A DNA stretch of 64,000 nt from an uncultured Bacteroidales bacterium (GCA_902800305.1 CADCDP010000003.1:1-64000), one strand, 5' to 3'; counted from the first letter of the stretch, positions 17,201 through 25,565 are shown. The notes: generated by a model not told the origin, from the letters alone. Numbers and translations: made by a program.

Positions 17201-17344
17201 CTGACGAATCGTGGCGTGTGGAAACTCATCCTTCGGCATATCATACATCCCAAAGATGCCCATGACAAACAAAATGCCGATAACGAGTAGCGATATTGAG
17301 TAGTGTTCCAATGGCCACTTGAGCCATTCCATCTTATTCTTCAT
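14204..17344 (-). CDS. RND-family efflux pump, inner-membrane permease
   Basis: 1046 residues, the usual AcrB/MexB-type length. The N-terminal transmembrane segment (SISLLVIGILFVMGIFGMY) precedes the porter motif YPGATSEEVEQQVARPLE. Two sets of membrane helices flank large periplasmic loops. The fourth helix reads VVLGMVVDNSIVVIDG, so the position that is a second Asp in most hydrophobe exporters is Asn here while the first Asp is kept. This is typical of some Bacteroidetes pumps but worth noting. Around residues 780-795 a repetitive SQLSTVSPQLST segment is encoded by tandem CTCAACT-type DNA and looks inserted. ATG at 17332 is an alternative start. Proton-driven export with the neighbouring adaptor and TolC protein. 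Confidence 0.93.
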   Translation of the reverse strand: MKNKMEWLKWPLEHYSISLLVIGILFVMGIFGMYDMPKDEFPHATIRQGVVIAVYPGATSEEVEQQVARPLERYLFTFGEVNRVKTTTTSQNGMCIVMVKLNDDVNNKDEVWSKIKHGLNGFKAQLPSGVLGIVVNDDFGNTSALLIAIESDQRSYRELKAYSDDLSDRLRRIPSVANVKMFGEQKEQISLYIDRQRLQAYGIGQQMLFSRLQAQGITTMSGGIDDDDQQIPIHVEAQENSEEEVANQIIFSDPVTGKVARVRDVARVVREYEPMSSRIEQDGHPCVLLSMEMTPGNNVVEYGKEVDKVLDAFRANELPEDVKVTRIADKPKVVSMSVSDFLRDLLISMAIIILVMMVLFPLRSAIVAAITIPLSTFVSVAIMYLAGIELNIVTLAALIVVLGMVVDNSIVVIDGYLEYLGKGYEPKRAAVDSAKQYFMPMMLATICICTIFFPFLLTMKGMFHDCLESFPWTITINLMVSLFLAVTVIPFLEVRLIKPTKVKTDGNAITKWVQRTYDKVLDWTFRHPWATILGGIAVILISTLIAPTLKIRLFPYADRDQFAVEIFLPEGKGLAETEVVADSVRHVLEQDDDVVGITGFIGCSSPRFMDAYAPQMAGKNYAQFIVNTTSDKATLALLKKYQPLLGEAFPNAYVKFKRLDYLEVNELEYRFYGDNLDSLHVVAERLMERMRKMPELEWVHTDYLQPYPIINVELDPVTSAQLGVTRTTAQLALSATSSDLRVGQIWEGNYELPVVVKDDADMTFSDIANLGIASPTSMVSAAGSQLSTVSPQLSTNTTVPLRQIADVAPLWSESRIVHRGGERCITVAAQFVQGVYTAPIEQEIARIMQEELVLPQGVRSEVGGEIEYGDEALPQIFGGIAIAMVIVFFFLLFNFKKYGITTICMAALALMIPGALIGLGLMNRALGLTSIFGLITLMGMIMRNEILIFEHAIDLIQQHVAKHGDWTVDKDAYNKAVKQAAYEAGKRRMVPIFLTTATTAVGVVPMIIAQSSFWMPVGVTIFAGGIGSLIMVVTMLPVVYWKVSTK

Positions 17345-17368
17345 ACTTCTTACATCTTACTTCTTACA

Positions 17369-18394
17369 TCAGAAAACAACTTTAGTGTTTTCGCTTAGTT
17401 TCTGATAGCCTTCCGTCACAATGCGTTGCCCCACGCTCAACCCATCAATGACTGACACATTGTTTCCTTGGGTGCCTCCAATTTTCACCATCGTGCGATG
17501 AGCCGTACTGTCTTGTGCCACCGTCCAGACAAACAGAGAGCCGTCAGCCTTCTTCTGTACTGAGGTCACAGGAATGTACTTGCCCCCACCGCCTTGTGAA
17601 TCATCAATGACAAATCTGACACTTGCCACCATGCCTGGCAGCAACTTTCGGTCACCGTTTGCCACATCTATTCTCACATCGTATGTATGCGTGAGGGCAT
17701 CAGCCTGTACTCCTTTCTCTATGGTGCCACCCTGATAGTTACCGTCAATGGCATCCACCCTGATATGGGTAGGCGTATTGGTTGTAATACCACCTATTTC
17801 TGCCTCCGGCACAGCCACTTTCACCTTCACCTTCGAAATGTCAAGAATGCTCACCACGGCCTGAGAAGGGAGAGCGGTCTCGCCAGCACCTATCTGCTTA
17901 CGTCCAATGATGCCACTCACAGGAGCGGTCAGACGGCAATCGGCCAGATTCTTCTTCGCCATGTCCAACTGCGACTTCGCTTGAGCCACCTGACTCTGTG
18001 TCTCCACCCACTTGATGTCGGCCAAGGCTTTCTGGTCGTACAACTGCTTCATGCGTGCGTAGGCATCATTCGCCTGTGCCATCTGAGCCTGCGCATGGCT
18101 CAACATATTGCGAGCCTGCGTGTCGTCCATCTCGGCAATCAGCTGTCCACGACTCACCGTCTGTCCCTCATCCACGCACACACGCTTCACCACGCCCATA
18201 CTCGTGAAACTCACCGCCGTAGCCTCACATTCCTCCACCATGCCCACATACGTCTGGGTGTGAGCCATCAAACCAGACGACACCTCCAGTGTCTTCACCC
18301 TGGTGGGAGCCTTGGGCTGCTCCGCTTTCTGTCCGCCACACGACGACAGCAATGCCATCACCATGGCGGCCATCCAAAATGTTCTCTTTTTCAT
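17369..18394 (-). CDS. RND efflux adaptor (membrane fusion) lipoprotein
   Basis: 341 residues from ATG 18394. A longer in-frame extension upstream would run through the promoter and operator-like repeats, so I reject it. Lipobox MALLSSC gives a lipid-anchored periplasmic protein. It has the adaptor order: beta-barrel/lipoyl entry (GVVKRVCVDEGQTVSRGQLIAEMDD), a coiled-coil hairpin rich in Gln/Ala (AQAQMAQANDAYARMKQLYDQ...), the returning lipoyl half (ADCRLTAPVSGIIGRKQIGAGE), then the membrane-proximal domain (VIDGLSVGQRIVTEG). It links the pump to the outer-membrane channel. First gene of the operon, 24 bases before the pump gene, divergent from the AraC regulator. Confidence 0.92.
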   Translation of the reverse strand: MKKRTFWMAAMVMALLSSCGGQKAEQPKAPTRVKTLEVSSGLMAHTQTYVGMVEECEATAVSFTSMGVVKRVCVDEGQTVSRGQLIAEMDDTQARNMLSHAQAQMAQANDAYARMKQLYDQKALADIKWVETQSQVAQAKSQLDMAKKNLADCRLTAPVSGIIGRKQIGAGETALPSQAVVSILDISKVKVKVAVPEAEIGGITTNTPTHIRVDAIDGNYQGGTIEKGVQADALTHTYDVRIDVANGDRKLLPGMVASVRFVIDDSQGGGGKYIPVTSVQKKADGSLFVWTVAQDSTAHRTMVKIGGTQGNNVSVIDGLSVGQRIVTEGYQKLSENTKVVF

Positions 18395-18437
18395 CTTTTT
18401 GTTCTGTTGATAGTTTACTTTTGTTTGATTTCGGCTA

Positions 18438-18586
18438 CAAAGTAACAACCTTTTCAGGAGAGATAGAACAAACAAAACACCTCCATGTTGTTCTATTTCT
18501 CCTATCAGAACACTCAATAAGACCTATAAAACAACATAAAGGTGAAATAAGACACTGCTATTTCTCCTAAAACACCTAACTTTGCA
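18438..18586. promoter_or_regulatory. Divergent promoter region with inverted repeats (AraC/efflux)
   Basis: The minus-strand adaptor gene has a -7-like TTACTTTG (complement of 18438-18445). The plus-strand regulator has TAACTTTG (18577-18584) without a TTTG -33 box. Between them lie two inverted-repeat pairs. GGAGAGATAGAACAA (18457-18471) matches the complement of TTGTTCTATTTCTCC (18488-18502) with one mismatch. CACCTCCATGTTGTTCTAT (18478-18496) matches the complement of 18526-18544 at 16 of 19 bases. CTATTTCTCCTA recurs at 18558-18569, beside the regulator's -7 box. These are candidate AraC-protein binding sites. Confidence 0.65.
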
Positions 18587-18605
18587 GCATCATCCGTAAA
18601 AAACA

Positions 18606-19481
18606 ATGGAACGAATCGACTTAGCATCCATCCCTCCGAAAGTGGAGGTTGACTACCAAGACAACGCCATCGCACTCGTCAGCGACATCAAGAAGGTGTT
18701 GGCCAATTCACCAAAAACGATTCTGATTGATTCGTATGTGACGGTGATTGTTCTGAAAGGAAACGGGTCACTCTGTGTGGGTGAGGAGGAAATCAGCATT
18801 GAGAAGGGGGACGTGTTTGTGTGCAAGCCCAGCAGCATCTTGGAAAAGTCGATGATGAGCATGGACTTGGAAATCCGTGGCATCGTGGTGTCGAAAGAGA
18901 TGGTGGAGATGCTGATGAAGGAGGTGAACTTAAATTGGACGGTACGCACGATAGCCACCGACCACGATGTGGTACACATCAACGATGCTGAGATGCGCCG
19001 TCTGTGTATGTACTACGACTTGCTGAAAGATAAGCTGAATGCACCCGAATCCCGACGGAAAAGTGTATCGCTGAAAGCCCTGTTGGTTGCATTCATGAAC
19101 GAATTTATCGAAATGGTGGAGAAGAGCGACCGCATCGTGCTACCCCCCTCCACCCATTCCTCGGCTGAACACATCTTCGAGCGTTTCATCCACCTGCTCG
19201 AAGACCCACAACAGCCCTTCGTCAGTGTGAACGAGTACGCCGCCCTGCTTCACATCACGCCCAAATACTTCTCCTCCGTCTGCAAGAAGCTGTCGGGAAA
19301 AACTGCCAACGACATCATCAAGGAAGAGACTATCAAGCAAGCTAAACTCCTCCTCCGTGACAACAGCCTCAGCATCAAACAAGTAGCCGACCGACTCAAC
19401 TTTACCAACCAGTCCCACTTCGGCACCTACTTCCATCGCTACACAGGCATGTCGCCACAGCAGTTCAGAAACGAGAAGTGA
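18606..19481 (+). CDS. AraC family transcriptional regulator
   Basis: 291 residues. The N-terminal part (about 30-105: SYVTVIVLKGNGSLCVGEEEISIEKGDVFVCKP) looks like the cupin-type sensing domain. The C-terminal 100 residues carry the paired helix-turn-helix of AraC proteins (VNEYAALLHITPKYFSSVCKKLSGKTANDII ... LSIKQVADRLNFTNQSHFGTYFHRYTGMSPQQFR). It is divergent from the RND efflux operon with repeated operator-like sequences between, so it probably controls the pump and itself. The inducer is unknown. Its stop abuts the lysA stop with no intervening base. Confidence 0.9.
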   Translation: MERIDLASIPPKVEVDYQDNAIALVSDIKKVLANSPKTILIDSYVTVIVLKGNGSLCVGEEEISIEKGDVFVCKPSSILEKSMMSMDLEIRGIVVSKEMVEMLMKEVNLNWTVRTIATDHDVVHINDAEMRRLCMYYDLLKDKLNAPESRRKSVSLKALLVAFMNEFIEMVEKSDRIVLPPSTHSSAEHIFERFIHLLEDPQQPFVSVNEYAALLHITPKYFSSVCKKLSGKTANDIIKEETIKQAKLLLRDNSLSIKQVADRLNFTNQSHFGTYFHRYTGMSPQQFRNEK

Positions 19482-20642
19482 TTAGTCGAGTTCCTCGCTG
19501 GTGTAGCCTTGTGGGAGGGGGCGACAGTTGTAGCATGATGCCATGATTTCGCCGTAGGCTCCAGCGGAAAGGATGGCTAGCAGGTCGCCACGATGCGTCT
19601 TGGGCAGAAGGATGTCTTTGTCGAAGGTGTCGCTCGACTCGCAGATGGGACCTACCACGTCGTACTTCTCTTCGGATGCTTGGCTGTTGAGGTTGACGAT
19701 GCGGTGGTGCGCTCCATAGAGGGCGGGACGGATGAGGTCGGTGAAGCCTGCATCGACGATGGCGAATTGCTTCACTGAGGCTTGCTTCACATAGTTGACT
19801 TTGGTGATAAGCGCACCGCACTGAGCAACGACTGCTCGTCCCAACTCGAAGTGTACGGTTTGGCGTGGACGCACTTTGAGATGCTCCGCATAGACAGCGA
19901 AGTAGTCCTTGAAGTTGGGGATGGGGTTGGCTTGCGGGTCTTCGTAGTCGATGCCGAGACCACCACCTACGTTAATGATTTCCAACTGAATGCCCTGTGC
20001 CTCCAGACGGTCTTGCAATTCGTTGATGCGATGGGCAAGGGCGATGAAGTCGTCCATCTCTAAAATCTGTGAGCCAATGTGGAAGTGTAGTCCTTTGAAC
20101 TGGACGTTCTTCATGTCTTGTGCCAAATGGATGACTTTTTCCATGTCTTCCATGGCGATGCCGAACTTGTTTTCAGCCAAGCCCGTGGTGATGTGGGCAT
20201 GGGTGTGGGCACCGACATCGGGATTGATGCGGAAACAGATGGTGGCAACCTTTCCTTTTCGGGCTGCAATCTCGTTGATGACTTCCAGTTCGGGGATGCT
20301 CTCCACGTTGAAGCAGAAGATGTCTTTGTCGAGTCCCAATTCTATTTCCCAATCGCTTTTTCCGACACCGGCAAAGACGATTTTGCTGGCAGAGAAACCA
20401 GCTTTGAGTACCTGCTCTATCTCGCCACCCGACACGCAGTCGATACCAAGACCTGCCTCGCGGATGATGTGGAGCACCTTGAGGTTGGCGTTGGCCTTTA
20501 CGGCATAGTGGACGAAATAGTTGTCGTGCTTCTGTGTCTCTGTGTTGATGGCGTCGAGTGTCTGACGCAGGATGTTTGTGTCATAATAGTAGAAAGGCGT
20601 GCGGATGCCCGCAAACCTTTCTACTGGTAATTCTATCTTCAT
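19482..20642 (-). CDS. lysA: Diaminopimelate decarboxylase
   Basis: 386 residues. It decarboxylates meso-diaminopimelate to L-lysine, the last step of lysine synthesis, using pyridoxal phosphate. The PLP lysine is Lys49 in HYAVKANAN; also visible are the glycine-rich GGGLGIDYE phosphate-binding region, the GAHTHAHITTGLAENKFGI segment and the active-site CESSDTFD near the C-terminus. Length is normal to slightly short. It follows lysC by 6 bases, so two lysine genes are co-transcribed. Confidence 0.95.
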   Translation of the reverse strand: MKIELPVERFAGIRTPFYYYDTNILRQTLDAINTETQKHDNYFVHYAVKANANLKVLHIIREAGLGIDCVSGGEIEQVLKAGFSASKIVFAGVGKSDWEIELGLDKDIFCFNVESIPELEVINEIAARKGKVATICFRINPDVGAHTHAHITTGLAENKFGIAMEDMEKVIHLAQDMKNVQFKGLHFHIGSQILEMDDFIALAHRINELQDRLEAQGIQLEIINVGGGLGIDYEDPQANPIPNFKDYFAVYAEHLKVRPRQTVHFELGRAVVAQCGALITKVNYVKQASVKQFAIVDAGFTDLIRPALYGAHHRIVNLNSQASEEKYDVVGPICESSDTFDKDILLPKTHRGDLLAILSAGAYGEIMASCYNCRPLPQGYTSEELD

Positions 20643-20648
20643 CGTTAT

Positions 20649-21965
20649 TTAGTTATTAAACAAGTGGTCGCTAAGTGACTGGAGTGCCTTCTTTTTGTCG
20701 TCGGCTGAGATGAGGAAAGAGATGTTATGGTTTGACCCTCCGTAGGAAATCATGCGGATGGGGATGTCCTTGAGTGCTTCTGTTGCCTTGCTCTCGAAGC
20801 CAACATTCTGTGAATCGAGGTCGCCCACCACACAGATGATGCACATGTCTTGGTCAACCTGCACATGGCCAAACTTCTTCAGTTCGTTGACGATGGAGTC
20901 CAAGTAGGTCTTGTTGTCGATGGACACGCTGACACCCACTTCGGAGGTGGCTATCATGTCGATGGAGGTCTTGTAGGACTCGAATATCTCGAACACCTTG
21001 CGCAAGAAGCCGTATGCCAACAACATTCTGGACGATGTAATCTTGATGGCGGTGATGTTGTCTTTAGCTGCCACCGCCTTAATCTTGCCGTGCTCCGTCT
21101 CGTTGCTGATGATAGTGCCAGGAGCCGTAGGATCCATGGTGTTGAGTAGCTTCACGGGGATGCCAGCGTACTTGGCTGGCTGCACACAGGTGGGGTGCAG
21201 AATCTTGGCACCGAAATAGGCCAGCTCGGCTGCTTCCTCGAAGTGCAGGTGGTTGACGGGCGAAGTCTTATCGACAAAGCGTGGGTCGTTGTTGTGCATG
21301 CCGTCGATGTCTGTCCATATCTGAATCTCCGAAGCCCCCACAGCTGCACCGATGAGCGATGCGGTGTAGTCGGAGCCACCACGTTGCAAGTTGTCGATTT
21401 CGCCGTAAGCGTTTCGGCAGATAAAGCCTTGAGTGATATAGATTTCCTTTCCGGGGTTCTCATCTATCTGAACCTTCAACTTCTCGCGGATATACTCCAA
21501 GTCGGGTTCAGAGTTTTTGTCTGTGCGCATAAACTCCAATGCAGGAATCAGTGCTGCATTATAGCCCTGCTCCACCAAATAGTTGGTTACCATGTTGGTG
21601 GAAATGATTTCACCCTGACCAACGATGATTTTCTCTTCGAACATGGTGAAGATGCCTTTCGTGAAAGAACGGAGATAGTCAAAGACCTCCTTGACGAAAT
21701 CGAGCGTCTTCTGCTTCATTTCGGGTGTGGAGTAAAGTTCGTCCACATGCTTCTTGTATTTCCGCTCCAAAGAGTTGATGGTCTCGTTTGCACCTTCTGG
21801 ATTCTTCTTGTAGAGATAGTCAGAAATCTCTACAAGTGCATTGGTTGTGCCCGACATTGCCGAAAGAACCACAATCTTCTGTTCGCCATCGGTGATGAGT
21901 TTTACGACATCCTTCATTCGCTGAGGAGTGCCTACGGATGTTCCGCCAAACTTGAGTACTTTCAT
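20649..21965 (-). CDS. lysC: Aspartate kinase
   Basis: 438 residues, monofunctional. It phosphorylates aspartate, the first step toward lysine, methionine and threonine. N-terminal KFGGTSVG (residues 5-12) is the ATP/phosphate signature. RGGSDYTASLIGAAVGA and WTDIDGMHNNDPRFV are family motifs. The C-terminal 140 residues form ACT-type regulatory domains (ITAIKITSSRMLLAYGFL ... VSVSIDNKTYL), so allosteric feedback by lysine or threonine is expected. No fused homoserine dehydrogenase. The ATG overlaps a 17-base AT-rich motif that recurs elsewhere in this window. Confidence 0.95.
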   Translation of the reverse strand: MKVLKFGGTSVGTPQRMKDVVKLITDGEQKIVVLSAMSGTTNALVEISDYLYKKNPEGANETINSLERKYKKHVDELYSTPEMKQKTLDFVKEVFDYLRSFTKGIFTMFEEKIIVGQGEIISTNMVTNYLVEQGYNAALIPALEFMRTDKNSEPDLEYIREKLKVQIDENPGKEIYITQGFICRNAYGEIDNLQRGGSDYTASLIGAAVGASEIQIWTDIDGMHNNDPRFVDKTSPVNHLHFEEAAELAYFGAKILHPTCVQPAKYAGIPVKLLNTMDPTAPGTIISNETEHGKIKAVAAKDNITAIKITSSRMLLAYGFLRKVFEIFESYKTSIDMIATSEVGVSVSIDNKTYLDSIVNELKKFGHVQVDQDMCIICVVGDLDSQNVGFESKATEALKDIPIRMISYGGSNHNISFLISADDKKKALQSLSDHLFNN

Positions 21966-21980
21966 AATAATATATAATGT
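21964..21980 (+). repeat. 17-base AT-rich dispersed motif, copy 1
   Basis: ATAATAATATATAATGT, identical at 49094-49110 and 62889-62905. Here it lies directly upstream of lysC and overlaps its start codon. Confidence 0.7.
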
Positions 21981-21989
21981 GTTGTTATC

Positions 21990-22691
21990 TTAGTCTAATT
22001 CTTCTGTCGAATCTTCTTCTCTCTTTTGAGTCACCTCCACCAAGCAATGGTTCTCGCACTTGAACTGCCGCCCAGGGAACTGTTCGAGCAGATGGAGGTT
22101 GTGCGTAATCATAATCACAGTGCTGCCCGATTTGCAAATCTGTTGCAACAATTCCGTAATCTGCCTGCCCGTCTCCGCATCGAGGTTGCCCGTCGGTTCA
22201 TCAGCCAAAATGAGTTTAGGCCGATTCAAGATGGCTCTTGCTATCACGATGCGCTGCTGTTCGCCTCCCGACAGTTCCGAGGGCATCTTGTAGCCCTTCG
22301 TAGCCATGCCCACCAAGTTCAAGACGTCGTTGATGCGCTGGTCTATTTCCACCTTGTCTTTCCATCCCGTAGCTTTCAGCACAAAACGCAGGTTGGCCTC
22401 CACATTACGGTCGGTCAGCAATTGGAAATCTTGAAAGATGACACCTAACTTCTTGCGCAAGTCGGGCAGATGGCGACGGCGAAGCTCCACCATGTCGTAG
22501 CCGAGCACCGTAGCCTCGCCCTCTTTTACAGGTATTTCCCCATACAGTGTCTTGAGGAAAGAACTTTTCCCTGTCCCCACCTTGCCTATGACATAAACAA
22601 ATTCGCCTTCATCGACTTGAAAGTTCACGTCCTGCAAGACAAGCTGGGCATCCTGATATACATTTACATGCTTATAGTCTATCAGTTTCAT
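21990..22691 (-). CDS. ABC transporter ATP-binding protein (FtsE-like)
   Basis: 233 residues from ATG 22691; this start fits 4 bases after the hisIE stop, whereas a longer form would overlap hisIE. Walker A GKVGTGKS (about 36-43), Q-loop VIFQDFQLL, signature LSGGEQQR and Walker B LILADEPTG are intact. The overall sequence is closest to FtsE, the ATPase that with FtsX activates cell-wall hydrolases during division. No ftsX or other permease is next to it. It lies between his and lys genes, so its membrane partner must be elsewhere. Confidence 0.82.
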   Translation of the reverse strand: MKLIDYKHVNVYQDAQLVLQDVNFQVDEGEFVYVIGKVGTGKSSFLKTLYGEIPVKEGEATVLGYDMVELRRRHLPDLRKKLGVIFQDFQLLTDRNVEANLRFVLKATGWKDKVEIDQRINDVLNLVGMATKGYKMPSELSGGEQQRIVIARAILNRPKLILADEPTGNLDAETGRQITELLQQICKSGSTVIMITHNLHLLEQFPGRQFKCENHCLVEVTQKREEDSTEELD

Positions 22692-22695
22692 GCGT

Positions 22696-23307
22696 TCAAT
22701 GTTTGTGCCAATTGGGGTCGTGACGTTCAGCCAGTTCTGCTGCAAGGTCTTCTATCTTTAGACCTTTCGACGTGAGCAAGACAATCAGATGGTAGAGCAT
22801 ATCGGAAGCCTCGTACACCAGTCGTTCGTTGTTATTGGCCACAGCCTCGATGACTGCCTCCAGAGCCTCTTCGCCCACCTTCTGTGCCATACGGTGACAA
22901 CCGTCCTTGAAAAGGGAAGTCGTGTAGCTGCCTTCTGGCATTTCGGCATGACGCTTCTCGATGAACCGCTGCAGTTCCACCAAGAACATGATAGGATTGT
23001 CGTTTGTCTCGTTCCAACAAGTATCTGCACCCGTGTGGCATACGGGCCCCACAGGGTTTGCCTTGATGAGCAACGTGTCCTGGTCGCAGTCGTTCAGAAT
23101 CTCCACCACATTGAGGAAATTGCCGCTCGTTTCGCCCTTTGTCCAGAGTGTCTTGCGTGTGCGGCTATAGAAAGTCACCTTACCTGTCTCTACCGTTTTT
23201 TTGTATGCTTCCTCGTTCATAAAGCCGAGCATCAGCACTTTCAGCGTCTTGGCGTCCTGTACGATGGCAGGAACCAAACCGTCCATTTTCTTGAAATCGA
23301 TTTCCAT
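22696..23307 (-). CDS. hisIE: Bifunctional phosphoribosyl-AMP cyclohydrolase / phosphoribosyl-ATP pyrophosphatase
   Basis: 203 residues, histidine synthesis steps 2 and 3. The N-terminal HisI part shows TFYSRTRKTLWTKGETSGN and the zinc-binding VGPVCHTGADTCW. The C-terminal HisE part shows DGCHRMAQKVGEEALEAVIEA and YEASDMLYHLIVLL, the all-alpha pyrophosphatase. The fused arrangement is usual in Bacteroidetes. It is separated from hisF by 140 bases containing a large inverted repeat, unlike the overlapping genes upstream. Confidence 0.95.
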   Translation of the reverse strand: MEIDFKKMDGLVPAIVQDAKTLKVLMLGFMNEEAYKKTVETGKVTFYSRTRKTLWTKGETSGNFLNVVEILNDCDQDTLLIKANPVGPVCHTGADTCWNETNDNPIMFLVELQRFIEKRHAEMPEGSYTTSLFKDGCHRMAQKVGEEALEAVIEAVANNNERLVYEASDMLYHLIVLLTSKGLKIEDLAAELAERHDPNWHKH

Positions 23308-23321
23308 CTTTATTCTATTTT

Positions 23322-23443
23322 ATGTACAATTTACCATGTACAATGTACAATTATCATTTTGTCATATAATCATTTACCATGCGGGTAGCGAATGCCCCAA
23401 TGTCTCAATAAAAATGGTACATTGTACATGGTAAATGGTACAT
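23322..23443. repeat. Large inverted repeat inside the his operon
   Basis: Left arm 23322-23350 and right arm 23415-23443 are near-perfect reverse complements over about 29 bases; the cores are TTACCATGTACAATGTAC and GTACATTGTACATGGTAA. The loop is about 64 bases with no gene. Each arm is itself built from repeats of GTACA/TGTAC and ACCAT. It may be an RNA-stabilising hairpin or a dispersed element. Confidence 0.8.
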
Positions 23444-23447
23444 GTAT

Positions 23448-24239
23448 TTAGAGCCTCACATTGACTCCTTCATTCCGCAGATACTGCTTCAGCTCGGGAA
23501 TGGGTATTTCGCCGAAGTGGAAGACACTCGCCGCCAATGCAGCGTCGCTGTGCCCGTTGATGAAGGTATCTCGGAAGTGCTCCTTGCATCCAGCACCACC
23601 TGAAGCAATCACGGGGATGGTCAGCGTATCTGCCAATCTCCTGAGGGCTACATCAGCAAAACCACGCTTTACGCCATCGTGGTTCATCGACGTGAACAAA
23701 ATCTCTCCGGCACCGCGTTCGTTCACTTCATGTGCCCAGTCGAAGAGGCGACGCTCTGTCGGCACCCTGCCACCATTCACATAGCACACCCATTCACCGT
23801 CAATATGTGGGTCGCCGTTCTCATGCATCATGTCATCTTCACATTTAGCATCAATGGCTACCACACACACCTGACTGCCGAAATGACTTGCGATTTCGTC
23901 AATCAAACCAGGATTGCGCAGAGCTGCCGAATTGATGCTCACCTTGTCGGCACCAGCATTGAGAAGGCGGTCAACATCCTTCAGTTCATTGATACCTCCC
24001 CCCACCGTAAACGGAATATTAATTTCCAAAGCAATCTGCTTTACCAGTTCCGTGAAGGTCTTCCGACCCTCATGCGATGCTGTAATGTCCAGATACACCA
24101 ATTCGTCTGCCCCCTGCTCGCCATACAGTTTACCCAACTCAATAGGGTCACCTGCTTGCCGAAGGTTGAGGAAGTTCGTTCCCTTCACTGTCTGCCCGTC
24201 CTTGATGTCAAGGCATGGAATGATGCGTTTAGCCAACAT
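23448..24239 (-). CDS. hisF: Imidazole glycerol phosphate synthase, cyclase subunit
   Basis: 263 residues, a (beta/alpha)8 barrel. With HisH it converts PRFAR and ammonia into imidazole glycerol phosphate and AICAR. N-terminal [20 protein letters not shown] carries the first catalytic Asp; [11 protein letters not shown] carries the second. The closing phosphate site [13 protein letters not shown] is present. Start overlaps the hisA stop by 11 bases. Confidence 0.96.
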   Translation of the reverse strand: MLAKRIIPCLDIKDGQTVKGTNFLNLRQAGDPIELGKLYGEQGADELVYLDITASHEGRKTFTELVKQIALEINIPFTVGGGINELKDVDRLLNAGADKVSINSAALRNPGLIDEIASHFGSQVCVVAIDAKCEDDMMHENGDPHIDGEWVCYVNGGRVPTERRLFDWAHEVNERGAGEILFTSMNHDGVKRGFADVALRRLADTLTIPVIASGGAGCKEHFRDTFINGHSDAALAASVFHFGEIPIPELKQYLRNEGVNVRL

Positions 24240-24951
24240 ATTTTTCCAGTTCCTCCAGTTTTATACGTTCCTCATAAATAGCCTTACCAAACACCACCGC
24301 CGGAATACCCGCCGAGTTAAGCCGGTCAATGTCCTCAATGCAACTCACTCCGCCACTGGCAATCAGATACAAATTGGGGAAATCCTTCATCACCTTCTCG
24401 TACAGCTGAATGGCGGGGCCTTCCAACATTCCATCCTTGCTAATGTCCGTGCAGAGCACATTGTCCACTCCCTTGTTTACATATCTGTGCAGGAATGGCA
24501 TCAGTTCATCCTCTCCCTCTTCTTTCCAACCGTTAATGCTGATGCGTCCATTCTTCACGTCGGCACCGAGAATGATTTTATTATCGTTATACTTCTCCAA
24601 CCACGCCTCGAACAGTTCTGGCCGCTTCACAGCCACACTGCCGATGGTCACCATCGAGGCACCACTGGCAAAGGCAATATCAATGTCCTCATCAGACTTG
24701 ATTCCTCCGCCAAAATCAATCACAAGGCTTGTGTGGTCGGCTATTTTCTCAATCACCTTATAATTAACGATATGGTTCGAGCGAGCACCGTCCAAGTCCA
24801 CCGTGTGCAAACGACGTATGCCGTGTGCTTCAAACATCTTGGCCACTTCCAACGGGTCGTCGTTATACACCTTTTTCGTGCCATAGTCGCCCTTGGTCAA
24901 GCGCACGCATTTACCGTCAATAATGTCTATCGCAGGAATTATCTCTATCAT
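24229..24951 (-). CDS. hisA: Phosphoribosylformimino-AICAR ribotide isomerase
   Basis: 240 residues, a barrel enzyme related to HisF. It performs the Amadori-type isomerisation of ProFAR to [28 protein letters not shown] contains the catalytic Asp8; [17 protein letters not shown] contains the second acid; [13 protein letters not shown] is a phosphate-binding loop. Overlaps hisH by 4 bases and hisF by 11, so translation is coupled. Confidence 0.96.
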   Translation of the reverse strand: MIEIIPAIDIIDGKCVRLTKGDYGTKKVYNDDPLEVAKMFEAHGIRRLHTVDLDGARSNHIVNYKVIEKIADHTSLVIDFGGGIKSDEDIDIAFASGASMVTIGSVAVKRPELFEAWLEKYNDNKIILGADVKNGRISINGWKEEGEDELMPFLHRYVNKGVDNVLCTDISKDGMLEGPAIQLYEKVMKDFPNLYLIASGGVSCIEDIDRLNSAGIPAVVFGKAIYEERIKLEELEKYVG

Positions 24952-25538
24952 ATTTCAAAAAAGTTCTTCAAGATTTTCTCTCCCACCGCCCCACTCTTCT
25001 CAGGATGAAACTGTGTCGCGTAAAAATTATCTCGGTGGAGGGCGGAAGAATAAGGATGAATGTAATCAGTCTGAGCAATCGTCCAATCGCACACTGGAAC
25101 ATAAAAACTATGGATGAAATACACAAATTCTGGTTTGTCAAATCCTTTGAACAAAAGCGACTCCGTGTTTTCTATCGTGTTCCATCCCATTTGCGGCACC
25201 TTGTCTTCATGCCGTTGGGGAACAAAACGCTTCACATCCACATCGAACACACCTAAGCATGGAGTGTCTTGCTCTTCGCTGTAACGGCATAACAACTGCA
25301 TTCCAATACAAATGCCCAATACGGGTTGCTTCAAATCGACAATTACCTTATCCAATCCACGGGACTTCAGATGCTCCATCGTACCACGAGCCTCTCCTTG
25401 CCCAGGAAAAATGACACGGTCAGCCGAACGTATCAGCTCTGCATCGTCCGTCAGTACAGGCTCCACGCCCAAACGCTTCACGGCATTCACAACAGAACCG
25501 ATGTTTCCCGCATTATAATTTACAATGACTACATTCAT
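24948..25538 (-). CDS. hisH: Imidazole glycerol phosphate synthase, glutaminase subunit
   Basis: 196 residues, class I glutamine amidotransferase. It frees ammonia from glutamine for HisF. Cysteine nucleophile in PVLGICIGMQLL; the His/Glu of the triad in ATQFHPEKSG; the early GNIGSVVNAVKRLG segment is typical. First gene of the hisH-A-F-IE operon. Upstream is a -7 box; hisG, hisD, hisC and hisB are not in the window. Confidence 0.95.
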   Translation of the reverse strand: MNVVIVNYNAGNIGSVVNAVKRLGVEPVLTDDAELIRSADRVIFPGQGEARGTMEHLKSRGLDKVIVDLKQPVLGICIGMQLLCRYSEEQDTPCLGVFDVDVKRFVPQRHEDKVPQMGWNTIENTESLLFKGFDKPEFVYFIHSFYVPVCDWTIAQTDYIHPYSSALHRDNFYATQFHPEKSGAVGEKILKNFFEI

Positions 25539-25565
25539 TACTTTACTTTCAAATCACAAATCGCT

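Noticed and set aside
18395..18517. N-terminal extension of the RND adaptor
   Set aside because: The added 41 residues cross the promoter and operator-like repeats and hide the lipoprotein signal that begins at 18394.
21195..21977. 260-residue frame antisense to lysC
   Set aside because: A shadow; lysC is unambiguous, and the antisense product has no motif or promoter.
22692..22745. Longer start of the FtsE-like gene
   Set aside because: It would overlap the end of hisIE; ATG 22691 aligns with the usual family N-terminus.
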